Of a stretch of DNA of 64,000 nucleotides, positions 25,335 through 31,815 are shown one piece after another; position 1 is the first letter of the stretch, and each line of letters starts with the position of its first letter. The position numbers and the translations under genes were made by a program. The notes below the pieces were generated by a model that was not told where the DNA came from, searched no databases, and was given only the letters and a program-made list of their open reading frames with translations. The stretch covers positions 105,870 to 169,869 of the forward strand of contig JAQGHU010000057.1 of the NCBI GenBank assembly GCA_028291515.1, read 5' to 3'. The DNA comes from Schlesneria sp. (GTDB taxonomy: Bacteria > Planctomycetota > Planctomycetia > Planctomycetales > Planctomycetaceae).

Positions 25335-25883
25335 TCACTTCCCTCCTGCCCGAGGAACCACACCAGTTGCGTCCACATACAGCTTATCACCGCTGATGCT
25401 GTTGGCCCAATTGTAACCTTGCAAAGAAATCGAAATCGTTTTCGTCTCTCTAACCTGAAGCTCGACATTTGCAGATCCGTATCCGAAACGCTGGTACTTC
25501 GGAATATATTTGGCATTTGGTTCGAGGTCCCTGGTGAATGTCTCCCTGATAGACTTTTCGACTCCCGATTCGCCCTTGGTGAGTTCGCCCCCCACGTCTA
25601 GAAGTTTGTAGATTTCGATGTTGACCAGTCCCACTACCCCGTCATTTCTGATGGTGACTTTCATTTCATTCGCAGTCAAAAGATTTTGGACGAACTCCTG
25701 CTTCACTACGACCGGAATTGGATGCATTGGCTTCGGCGCGGGTGGCCGGCGCAACCACGTCGCGAACGAAATCAGGAAATATCCGAGGATGAACACCACA
25801 GCGAGGAGGCCAGCGCACCACGCCGCGATGGCCCATTTGCTAAGTTGTGATCCCTGAATCGAATTGTTGTCGGCGGAGGCCAT
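25335..25883 (-). CDS. Single-span membrane protein of unknown function
   Basis: 182 aa from the ATG at 25883 (CGGGAGCAATCAAC in front); the frame continues upstream to 25985 without support. A short polar head, one membrane helix (about residues 17-40), a Pro-rich linker (RRPPAPKPMHPIP), then a soluble beta-rich domain that looks like an immunoglobulin-like or FxLYD-type fold (VTIRNDGVVGLVNIEIYKLL and later strands). No family recognised. It is on the same strand as, and 207 bases before, hsdM, so it might be co-expressed, but the gap is large enough for a separate promoter. Confidence 0.72.
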   Translation of the reverse strand: MASADNNSIQGSQLSKWAIAAWCAGLLAVVFILGYFLISFATWLRRPPAPKPMHPIPVVVKQEFVQNLLTANEMKVTIRNDGVVGLVNIEIYKLLDVGGELTKGESGVEKSIRETFTRDLEPNAKYIPKYQRFGYGSANVELQVRETKTISISLQGYNWANSISGDKLYVDATGVVPRAGGK

Positions 25884-26000
25884 GTTGATTGCTCCCGAAA
25901 TGAAATAAACGGCGGGCCGTCGTGCAGGAAGTAAAGGCACGATGGCATTCCGGTCGCAGACCACTCGCGAAATCCGGATTCTCACGGGTCGAAGGACATG

Positions 26001-26135
26001 TCAGCGGCAACCGCGACTGAACAGCATCAGCAGGCCCAGGAACACGATAATCTTGATCCAGTGGTCCCACGGTCCTTGATCGCTCGAAGACCCTCGGTAT
26101 CTGCCGTTGCGGCCGTAGTAGTGTCTGTCGCCCAT
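26001..26135 (-). CDS. Small membrane protein
   Basis: 44 aa from the ATG at 26135, which has AAAGGAG eight bases upstream, an excellent ribosome site. A glycine, arginine and tyrosine-rich head (GDRHYYGRNGRYRG), then one hydrophobic segment (WIKIIVFLGLLMLF) and an RGCR end. The length, the strong ribosome site and the membrane segment argue for a real peptide. It is 117 bases upstream of the membrane protein at 25335-25883 on the same strand. Function unknown. Confidence 0.6.
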   Translation of the reverse strand: MGDRHYYGRNGRYRGSSSDQGPWDHWIKIIVFLGLLMLFSRGCR

Positions 26136-26545
26136 GAAAACGCTCCTTTGGAGTTGAGCGCGAGGGCAGCGAGGCGCAAAAAAAGGAGCGCCGAACCACG
26201 ACCGCTCCCGCAACCCCCGCCAAGGGGCCAAACAGAACAGCACATGGCCGACGCCCCCTTGCGGGGGCGCGGTCCAAGCACTGCTTCTGTCTGCAAAGAG
26301 CCTTGCGGCTCAGTTTGGCGGTATTTGCGGAAAGCAGTTCTTGACGCTCGCGCGTCGTTCAAATTGTCGAATCAACGATGCACCACATCGGTCACCGACC
26401 GGCACGTTGCATCGACTTTCATATTACTCGATCACTCGCACAGGAGAAAAGCCATGACCTGACAGCGTCTTCTCAAACAGAAATTGCATGTGCAAAGGGA
26501 CCCGATTGTCGAGTCCCTTTTTTATTTCCTCAGACTAGGAATCCA
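26136..26545. other. Structured leader-like region inside the element
   Basis: No protein gene of normal length is seen. The stretch holds two hairpins with the same TTGC loop (CGCCCCC/GGGGGCG at 26252-26269 and GAGCC/GGCTC at 26298-26311), then AGGAGA seven bases before a minimal ATG-ACC-TGA frame at 26454-26462, then a terminator at 26494-26524. This could be a leader for the small plus-strand genes that start at 26546, or could encode a small RNA. Confidence 0.4.
26494..26524 (+). terminator. Rho-independent terminator before the small-gene operon
   Basis: AAAGGGAC / GTCCCTTT arms with a ten-base loop followed by a run of T (the T tail continues for seven bases). It lies after a two-codon open frame and 22 bases before the first start codon of the small genes, so it either ends a short RNA or works as an attenuator. 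Confidence 0.8.
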
Positions 26546-26701
26546 ATGCCAAAACCTTCGGTGAAATTTAACCTAAAGTCGCTCAAAACACTGGTCGTGA
26601 TCCGACATGCCGGCCGTAGGCGGTCGCCCCCCCGACTGCGGTGTGGCAAACGTGACATCTGTGGTCCCACCCACATTCTCAAGCAGAAACAAAATAGATG
26701 A
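26546..26701 (+). CDS. Short basic protein, unknown
   Basis: 51 aa from ATG 26546 (AGGAAT six bases upstream). Strongly basic, with three cysteines or cysteine-like turns (RCGKRDICGP). Its stop overlaps the next start as ATGA, which supports translation. Nothing else recognised. Composition is unusual enough that it could be a chance frame; the overlap is the main argument for it. Confidence 0.4.
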   Translation: MPKPSVKFNLKSLKTLVVIRHAGRRRSPPRLRCGKRDICGPTHILKQKQNR

Positions 26702-26919
26702 GCCAACTCAACAACCGCGAGCCGCCGGACCGGCATTTCCTGGAAGTTCTTGGAATGTTGATTGCGCGCTACCACCTGGACAAATCGCACTCGCCGACAG
26801 GTTCGTCTGTCGCCCAGCACTCCATGCCCCCAGCGGGTTCTACAACTCGACGCGCCAAGAAAACGCGATCGGAAACACCGCGAAATCGTCCATTGCCTAA
26901 ACAAAGGGAGAATATCTGA
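26698..26919 (+). CDS. Short protein, unknown
   Basis: 73 aa. The start overlaps the previous stop (ATGA) and the stop TGA is directly followed by the ATG of the next gene, so the three frames are joined without gaps. The N-terminal half is helical (DRHFLEVLGMLIARYHLDK), the second half is polar, basic and Pro/Thr/Ser-rich and is probably unfolded. No family recognised. Confidence 0.5.
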   Translation: MSQLNNREPPDRHFLEVLGMLIARYHLDKSHSPTGSSVAQHSMPPAGSTTRRAKKTRSETPRNRPLPKQRENI

Positions 26920-27369
26920 ATGTCCGAATCGAAACGGAGTGTTATCAACGAACTCCGACAACTTAACTTGTCGTTACGCGCTCAACTCGAACAGGCCGAG
27001 GCTCGGGTACCGGTAATCAATGCTTTGGTCGCGCAGCTTGCAGAAATCGAACTGGTCACTGAGGTCGCCATCTTGGGGCTCGTCATCTATCAAGGACACT
27101 ACAGCGCCCTCACCGGGCCACATGATTCGGGGCCGGTGCTTCAATCCGCCCTGCTGATTCCGGGAGGAATTGGTGTGATCTACTGGGACAGTGAAGAGTA
27201 TGCGGCGTTGCGCAAGAATCCACATCGAAACGAATGGGATTTGTTCCTACGGTTCAGTCATTTCGATGACTGCCCGTCGGCTGTCAAAGCATTGCTGTTG
27301 CCACAAGTTCAGTCGTTGATGGAACAACTTCTCTCGCGATTTCGATTCTTCTGGAAGGACGGGGAGTGA
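26920..27369 (+). CDS. Protein of unknown function, 149 aa
   Basis: 149 aa. AAAGGGAG lies eight bases before the ATG, which directly follows the stop of the preceding short gene. N-terminal coiled-coil region (ELRQLNLSLRAQLEQAEA), then a compact alpha-beta domain with hydrophobic strands (ILGLVIYQG, GGIGVIYWDSEEY) and a helical C-terminus. No motif known to me. Its place between the cargo and the integrase module suggests an accessory function of the element. Confidence 0.7.
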   Translation: MSESKRSVINELRQLNLSLRAQLEQAEARVPVINALVAQLAEIELVTEVAILGLVIYQGHYSALTGPHDSGPVLQSALLIPGGIGVIYWDSEEYAALRKNPHRNEWDLFLRFSHFDDCPSAVKALLLPQVQSLMEQLLSRFRFFWKDGE

Positions 27370-27437
27370 CGCTTCTCCTTAATTCAGCAGTCTGAATGAA
27401 TCCCTCGTGTTGCATTGACCGAAAACAAACCCAATAA

Positions 27438-27457
27438 TCTGCCCTGGAATGGGCAAA
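27438..27457. promoter_or_regulatory. Operator-like dyad O1, over the ribosome site of the MerR-like gene
   Basis: TCTGCCC-TGGAAT-GGGCAAA, an imperfect dyad (six of seven pairs) with a six-base spacer. Its right edge runs into the AAAAGGAG ribosome site of the gene starting at 27468, as expected for autoregulation. Two better copies lie at 27945 and 27966. Confidence 0.6.
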
Positions 27458-27467
27458 AGGAGCAGTC

Positions 27468-27941
27468 ATGGACATCAAATCCCTTAGCGAGCGAACTGGA
27501 ATTCCCGTTCGACAAATCAGGTACGTGTTGGATCACGAGTTGGCCCCTCATCGGACATGGTTTATTGATGAGTCTGCCGTGGGGCGTGCTCGAACGTTTG
27601 ACGAAATTACCGGCATTATCATCGCCTGCGCTGTGTACCTGCTGGATGCTGGTTACAAGCGCGATTCTATCCGGGACTTGATAACCACGGTCAGTAGGCC
27701 AATGCCGAAAAGCCTCAAGAATCCGCTTCGACTACCGATCATCGCGGGCGCTGTGATGGGCACGCGCAGCGCAAAGGTTCAGTTCGCAGATGGACGATTT
27801 GTTCGTTGGATTATCGACGAAAAAGTTAGCGACTGGTACGTGTCACACGCCGCTACTCAACCAGGCTTTGTACCGAAGGTGACGATCGAGATTGATATTG
27901 GCAAAATTCGCGATCTAGTGTTGCAAGGGACTCCCTGTTGA
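27468..27941 (+). CDS. MerR-like DNA-binding regulator
   Basis: 157 aa, start fixed by AAAAGGAG six bases before the ATG. The N-terminus (MDIKSLSERTGIPVRQIRYVLDHEL) is a winged helix-turn-helix of MerR/excisionase type; residues 45-75 form a helical middle and the C-terminal half is beta-rich without recognised effector motifs. TCTGCCC dyads lie directly before its start and directly after its stop, before the excisionase-like gene. I infer that it represses itself and the xis-int genes, like the control protein of a temperate element. Confidence 0.75.
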   Translation: MDIKSLSERTGIPVRQIRYVLDHELAPHRTWFIDESAVGRARTFDEITGIIIACAVYLLDAGYKRDSIRDLITTVSRPMPKSLKNPLRLPIIAGAVMGTRSAKVQFADGRFVRWIIDEKVSDWYVSHAATQPGFVPKVTIEIDIGKIRDLVLQGTPC

Positions 27942-27944
27942 CAA

Positions 27945-27964
27945 TCTGCCCTGACCTGGGCAGA
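27945..27964. promoter_or_regulatory. Operator-like dyad O2
   Basis: TCTGCCC-TGACCT-GGGCAGA, perfect seven-base arms with a six-base spacer, beginning three bases after the stop of the MerR-like gene and before the excisionase-like gene. Confidence 0.65.
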
Positions 27965-27965
27965 A

Positions 27966-27993
27966 TCAATCTGCCCACAGTGGGGCAGATTGA
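27966..27993. promoter_or_regulatory. Operator-like dyad O3
   Basis: TCAATCTGCCC-ACAGTG-GGGCAGATTGA, perfect eleven-base arms with the same six-base spacer as O1 and O2. It ends two bases before the AGGAGAG ribosome site of the excisionase-like gene at 28008, so bound protein would block that gene. Confidence 0.7.
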
Positions 27994-28007
27994 ACAGGAG
28001 AGATCGC

Positions 28008-28265
28008 ATGACTATACCGAAGAACTTGCTGACAGCAAAAGTGATCGCTCAGGGGTTAGGTGTCAGTCTCTCAACAGTTTACCGTCTCAAGCAGAATGGG
28101 AATCTGCCCCATGTCCAGCCTGGCGGGAAGCGTCATTTCGTTCGCTTCCCGCATTCCGTTCTGGATTCTTTCAACGAGTCCAATCACAACTCACAAGTCG
28201 AATCGACGACTCAAGACATCCCTGGTCCGACGCCTAATTGGCTCGCAGGCGATTCATCTCGGTAA
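28008..28265 (+). CDS. Excisionase-like helix-turn-helix protein
   Basis: 85 aa from the ATG at 28008 (AGGAGAG upstream); an ATG at 27990 would overlap operator O3. The domain LLTAKVIAQGLGVSLSTVYRLKQNGNLPHVQPGGKRHF is the MerR-type winged HTH of the excisionase family, in which the last basic turn sets the wing. A polar tail follows. Such proteins bend DNA at attachment sites and steer the integrase toward excision. It lies 152 bases before the tyrosine integrase gene. Confidence 0.8.
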   Translation: MTIPKNLLTAKVIAQGLGVSLSTVYRLKQNGNLPHVQPGGKRHFVRFPHSVLDSFNESNHNSQVESTTQDIPGPTPNWLAGDSSR

Positions 28266-28312
28266 TCGACGCCGACAATCTTGAATGCTGCGTTGGCATT
28301 CGAGATGTATGC

Positions 28313-28336
28313 CCTTCCTTTCAGGACGAAGGAAGG
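28313..28336. repeat. Inverted repeat before the integrase gene
   Basis: Perfect arms CCTTCCTT / AAGGAAGG with an eight-base spacer, in the gap between the excisionase-like gene and the integrase. There is no T-run, so it is not a standard terminator; it could be a binding site. Confidence 0.45.
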
Positions 28337-28417
28337 TTCCCTGGGGGAATCACCAAGGATGACCCGTGATCCCACAGACAACCCGGTAGAGGAGTATTCT
28401 CATGAAACGCAAGAACT

Positions 28418-29644
28418 ATGGCAAAGAGAAGACGAAGTCAGACGATTCGTTGCAAGCATTTTACTTGGAACGTGTCTAAGCGAGGGAACATCTACTACGC
28501 CGATGGCCGTCACGGGACTACTAACTCGGGCAGGCATAGCCTGCACGCGAGAACGGAAGAGGCGGCGCTTAAAAACCTTCACAAGCTCGACGAAGTCAAA
28601 GCTCGGGAAGTTGGCCTGATTCCACAGCACCCAACTATTCAGCCGCCGGAAGAATCGAAGTCGGTCATCTCAATCGCTGAGGGCTGGGAGAAGTACACCG
28701 AATTCTGTCGACTCCCAATAAACTTGGGCGGTGTATCTCCAGATACACAAAAACGCTACCGCGCCGTGAAAGACAAGCATCTTGCCTACTGCAAGGAGCG
28801 GAACATCACGAACTGGTCGCTGTTCAGTTCTGAAGAGGCTGAAAAATACGGCCAGTGGCTTCATGGAAAGGGTAAAGCAACGCGGACTATACGCTTTGAA
28901 ATCACCCTCTTGATTTCAGTGGTCAAATGGTTGATCGCGCGAAAGCTCCTCGATTCGAGATTTCGCATTCATGTCGCTCAATCGAAACCCTGCGGGACGG
29001 ACACTTATTGTTACACTCGTCCGCAAATCGTCCGGATCTTGGACCACTGCCAGCAGTCCCCACTAGGGCAGTGGATTAGGCCGATCCTGATTGCTCTGGC
29101 AACGACTGGGCTGCGAATCGGTGAACTAATTGCGTTGCGTTGGAGCGATATTGATTTTCAGTCCATGACAATCCGAATCGCAGACGAACGACACAGTCAC
29201 CTCAAAGCCGTCAAAGGTAGAGTGCGGACTACAAAGGGAGGGCGGAGTCGAACTGTGCCACTGAATCCTGCTCTGAAGGATCTGCTTACGTCATTGGAAC
29301 GCCATCCGGACGGAACGGTGTTCCATGGCATGAACGGAGTCAAGCTCCGTGATAAACGGGTTTTGGATGTTTTCAAAACACATATCCGCGAACCGCTAAA
29401 AGAGGAGTTCCCAGTTCCAGTTGGTGAAATTGGATTTCAGAACGGCACGATACACAGCTTTCGGCATTACTTCGTGAGTGAAGCGTTCCGGCAAGGGGCA
29501 AAGGATGCCGAGATCATGGACTGGGTAGGCCACCGAAGTAGCGAAATGGTCGCTCACTATCGGCATCTACGAGCTGACGAAAGTCAGCGACGTATGCAAT
29601 CAATCGACTTCATTGGGGACGACGACGTGTCGTCCCAAGCCTAA
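28418..29644 (+). CDS. Tyrosine recombinase / integrase
   Basis: 408 aa. An N-terminal arm-binding part, a core-binding helical domain (about 85-180) and a catalytic domain with the full set of active residues: Arg233 (TTGLRIGEL), Lys273, His346-x2-Arg349 (HSFRH), His372 (GHRS) and nucleophile Tyr381 (HYRHL). It integrates DNA by strand exchange through a 3'-phosphotyrosine link. It lies 176 bases from the right attachment site and points toward the intact tRNA-Ser gene, the classical place for the integrase that chose this tRNA. Probably the enzyme responsible for insertion, rather than the serine recombinase. Confidence 0.94.
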   Translation: MAKRRRSQTIRCKHFTWNVSKRGNIYYADGRHGTTNSGRHSLHARTEEAALKNLHKLDEVKAREVGLIPQHPTIQPPEESKSVISIAEGWEKYTEFCRLPINLGGVSPDTQKRYRAVKDKHLAYCKERNITNWSLFSSEEAEKYGQWLHGKGKATRTIRFEITLLISVVKWLIARKLLDSRFRIHVAQSKPCGTDTYCYTRPQIVRILDHCQQSPLGQWIRPILIALATTGLRIGELIALRWSDIDFQSMTIRIADERHSHLKAVKGRVRTTKGGRSRTVPLNPALKDLLTSLERHPDGTVFHGMNGVKLRDKRVLDVFKTHIREPLKEEFPVPVGEIGFQNGTIHSFRHYFVSEAFRQGAKDAEIMDWVGHRSSEMVAHYRHLRADESQRRMQSIDFIGDDDVSSQA

Positions 29645-29722
29645 CTAGAATCGGAGGTGCCGCGAGAAAGCGGTTGGTGGCTTGGCAGGGAAACCTGTCA
29701 TTGCATCTGATGTCCTCAGCGA

Positions 29723-29757
29723 TTTGTCTCAGTTTCTGACACAGTGACTGAGACAAA
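29723..29757. repeat. TTTGTCTCAGT dyad near the right end of the element
   Basis: Perfect eleven-base arms TTTGTCTCAGT / ACTGAGACAAA with a 13-base spacer, 65 bases inside the right repeat. The half-sites match the palindrome at 15723-15739 at the left end. Confidence 0.65.
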
Positions 29758-29763
29758 CAAAAA

Positions 29764-29808
29764 CCGCCATCTGCAATACCCTGTTTTTGAAGGGTTTGCA
29801 GATGGCGG
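29764..29808 (-). terminator. Terminator of tRNA-Ser supplied by the element
   Basis: Seventeen-base arms (CCGCCATCTGCAA and ACCC on one side, complement on the other, one mismatch) around a short loop; on the minus strand the stem is followed by TTTTTGTTTG. It lies 12 bases past the 3' end of the tRNA, inside the element, and replaces the host hairpin that is now at 15527-15551. Confidence 0.8.
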
Positions 29809-29819
29809 GAAGTTGTAAT

Positions 29820-29844
29820 GCGGAGAGGCAGGGATTCGAACCCT
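29820..29844 (-). repeat. Right attachment site (within intact tRNA-Ser)
   Basis: Identical over 25 bases to 15577-15601. It covers the last 24 bases of the tRNA gene and one base after it. Beyond the repeat the right copy continues as the variable arm of a complete tRNA, which shows that this is the junction at which the functional gene was kept. Confidence 0.88.
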
Positions 29845-29907
29845 GGATCCACTTGCATGGATGCCGGTTTTCAAGACCGGTGCAATCGGCCACTCTGCCA
29901 CCTCTCC
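29821..29907 (-). tRNA. tRNA-Ser (anticodon UGA)
   Basis: 87 nt. Acceptor stem GGAGAGG / CCTCTCC with discriminator G, anticodon arm CCGGT-CTTGAAA-ACCGG giving anticodon TGA, a long variable arm (CATCCATGCAAGTGGATC) as in class II tRNAs, and a T-arm CAGGG-TTCGAAT-CCCTG. CCA is not encoded; the next bases are CAT. It is the integration target of the element and lies downstream of ggt on the same strand. Confidence 0.97.
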
Positions 29908-29997
29908 GGGTCGATGCGGGCGGCATCTTACTCGGCAGAAACGCGGCTTGCCAGTTGCCGCGGGGTTTTCTCTGTCGAGTTATTTATGCTCTTTGAT

Positions 29998-31761
29998 TTA
30001 TGGCAAACCTGCGGCTTTACCTTGGGTGCGGCGCCAGTCGGCTGCTCCTTGGAGCAGACCGTCGCGGATCAGGATCGAATGGGCATCGCCCTGGCGCCTG
30101 TATCCATCACCAAGCTTTCGTACGTCGTTCCCGAAGTCGTGCTTCATCGCACGCAGTTCTATGATTTGCTGAGCGAACTCGGGGTCGCCCAGATGCTCGA
30201 ACTGCAGGCGATCGGGGAACCATTGATGATGCCAGCGTGGAGCATCGACGGCATCCCGCAATGACATTTCGAAATCCAGTACGTTCACGATGACACACAG
30301 GACCGTGCTCGGAATCGTGCGTCCTCCGGGACTGCCTGTGACCAGCAACAGTTTGCCATTGCGGGCGACCAGCGTGGGACATTGCGAACTGAGCATCCGT
30401 TTGCCGGGTGCCATCACATTTGGCTCCGTACCAACTCGACCGGCGCGAGTGGTCACGCCGGGTTGCCAGTTAAAGTCCGTCATTTCATTATTCAGCAAAA
30501 AGCCAGCACCGCGAACGACCACTCGCGAGCCATAGCTGTTCTGCAGGGTGTAGGTGTTTGATACTGCCATGCCGTTGCCGTCTGCGATCGAAAAATGGGT
30601 TGTGCTCGGTGGTTCATCGGACAGTTTAATGTCCTTCGCCAGATCCTCGCTGCGTGTGGCCTGATCGAGTCTCAGATCTTGAGAAACTCGCTTGGCATAG
30701 TCCTTTGTCACCAAAGCTGGCGGAATCTGGGTGAATGCCGGATCCCCCTGATAGCGAACGCGATCACATCCCGCGCGGCGCATGGCTTCGGCGATCAGAT
30801 GAGCCGCTTGTGAGGACTTTGAGCCCAGTTTCGCGAGGTCGTATTGTTCGAGGATATTCAGGCATTCGATCAATTGAGTGCCGCCAGCACTCGGAGGGGG
30901 CGGCGCATAGATGTCGTAGCCGCGATAACTAGTGTGGACTGGCTGTCGAATATTTGCTCGATAGCCCGCCAGATCATCGGAAGTGATCGCTTCTCCGTTT
31001 GCTTTCATCTCGTCGACAATCCTTTGAGCAATCGCGCCGCTGTAAAACGCGTCGGGACCGTCCGCAGCGATGACCGAAAGCGTTTCCGCTAAATCTGGCT
31101 GAACGAGCCGATCACCTTTCGCCCAGACCGTCCCATCCGGTTTTCCATACACACGACGGAACTCGGGATAGTCACTCGTTTGCAAGAGCAACTTATTAAG
31201 TCCCGCCGCCAATGTTGCATCAACCGGGAAACCCTCTTTTGCCAGTCGAGCCGCAGGGGCGACCAATTCTGCCCAAGGTCGAGTGCCATATTTATGGTGT
31301 GCGAGGGCCAGCCCTCGGATCGTGCCGGGCACGCCGACAGTGTGATGTCCTTCCTGTCGGTGTTCGTCGAAAAACGAATCTCGCGTGATGGCGGCGGGAC
31401 ATGTTTCGCGGTATTCGATGCAGACGGGAACCGGGATCGCATCGCCGCCTTTCCCCGGACCAGGCCAGACCATCATGAAGCCGCCGCCGCCGATATTCCC
31501 TGCCTCGGGAAACGTCACCGCAAGACACAATGCAACAGTGATCGCAGCATCGACTGCGTTCCCGCCTGCTTGGAGCACCTGCAATCCTGCATCGCTGGCT
31601 TCTGGATTGACGCAGACGACCATTCCTCGTCTTGCTTCGACTAACGAGGCGGTCTCGGCTGAATGTGCGACAGTGCGGGAGAAGCACGTAAAAGACGCAG
31701 CAATGAGAAGCAGCAGCGAAGAGCGACCGAGGCGGCTGCTGAATACTGGATTCCAACTCAT
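29998..31761 (-). CDS. ggt: Gamma-glutamyltransferase
   Basis: 587 aa from the ATG at 31761 (GAGGAGATCTCC upstream); the frame extends 16 codons to 31809. An N-terminal Sec signal (SSLLLLIAASFTCFS) sends it to the periplasm. The proenzyme cuts itself before Thr387 in PPSTTHFS, making the small subunit with Thr387 as nucleophile; GGNAVDAAI near the N-terminus, PPPPSAGG and SPGGRTIP near the C-terminus are family marks. It removes the gamma-glutamyl group of glutathione and related peptides. Minus strand, just after a MATE exporter gene. Confidence 0.95.
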   Translation of the reverse strand: MSWNPVFSSRLGRSSLLLLIAASFTCFSRTVAHSAETASLVEARRGMVVCVNPEASDAGLQVLQAGGNAVDAAITVALCLAVTFPEAGNIGGGGFMMVWPGPGKGGDAIPVPVCIEYRETCPAAITRDSFFDEHRQEGHHTVGVPGTIRGLALAHHKYGTRPWAELVAPAARLAKEGFPVDATLAAGLNKLLLQTSDYPEFRRVYGKPDGTVWAKGDRLVQPDLAETLSVIAADGPDAFYSGAIAQRIVDEMKANGEAITSDDLAGYRANIRQPVHTSYRGYDIYAPPPPSAGGTQLIECLNILEQYDLAKLGSKSSQAAHLIAEAMRRAGCDRVRYQGDPAFTQIPPALVTKDYAKRVSQDLRLDQATRSEDLAKDIKLSDEPPSTTHFSIADGNGMAVSNTYTLQNSYGSRVVVRGAGFLLNNEMTDFNWQPGVTTRAGRVGTEPNVMAPGKRMLSSQCPTLVARNGKLLLVTGSPGGRTIPSTVLCVIVNVLDFEMSLRDAVDAPRWHHQWFPDRLQFEHLGDPEFAQQIIELRAMKHDFGNDVRKLGDGYRRQGDAHSILIRDGLLQGAADWRRTQGKAAGLP

Positions 31762-31815
31762 GGAGATCTCCTCGCGAACCCGCGGAGCTTTTCCGAGGAA
31801 CGCATGCACATTGTG

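Larger units (their letters stand above)
15577..29844. mobile_element. 14.2-kb integrated element in the tRNA-Ser(UGA) gene
   Basis: The ends are defined by a 25-bp direct repeat (15577-15601 and 29820-29844) that equals the 3' end of the tRNA-Ser gene including its T-arm; only the right copy belongs to an intact tRNA. A tyrosine integrase gene lies next to the intact tRNA, an excisionase-like and a regulator gene stand before it, and a large serine recombinase lies just inside the left end. Cargo is an hsdM-hsdS-AAA-HNH operon, a HEPN-like protein, two small membrane proteins and several short unknown genes. No conjugation, replication or phage structural gene is visible, so it is a genomic island or a satellite-like element that would need help to move between cells. 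Confidence 0.88.

Noticed and set aside
29818..30264. 148-codon plus-strand frame starting in the tRNA
   Set aside because: Antisense of tRNA-Ser and of ggt, with the same RGRDSNPG tRNA artefact.
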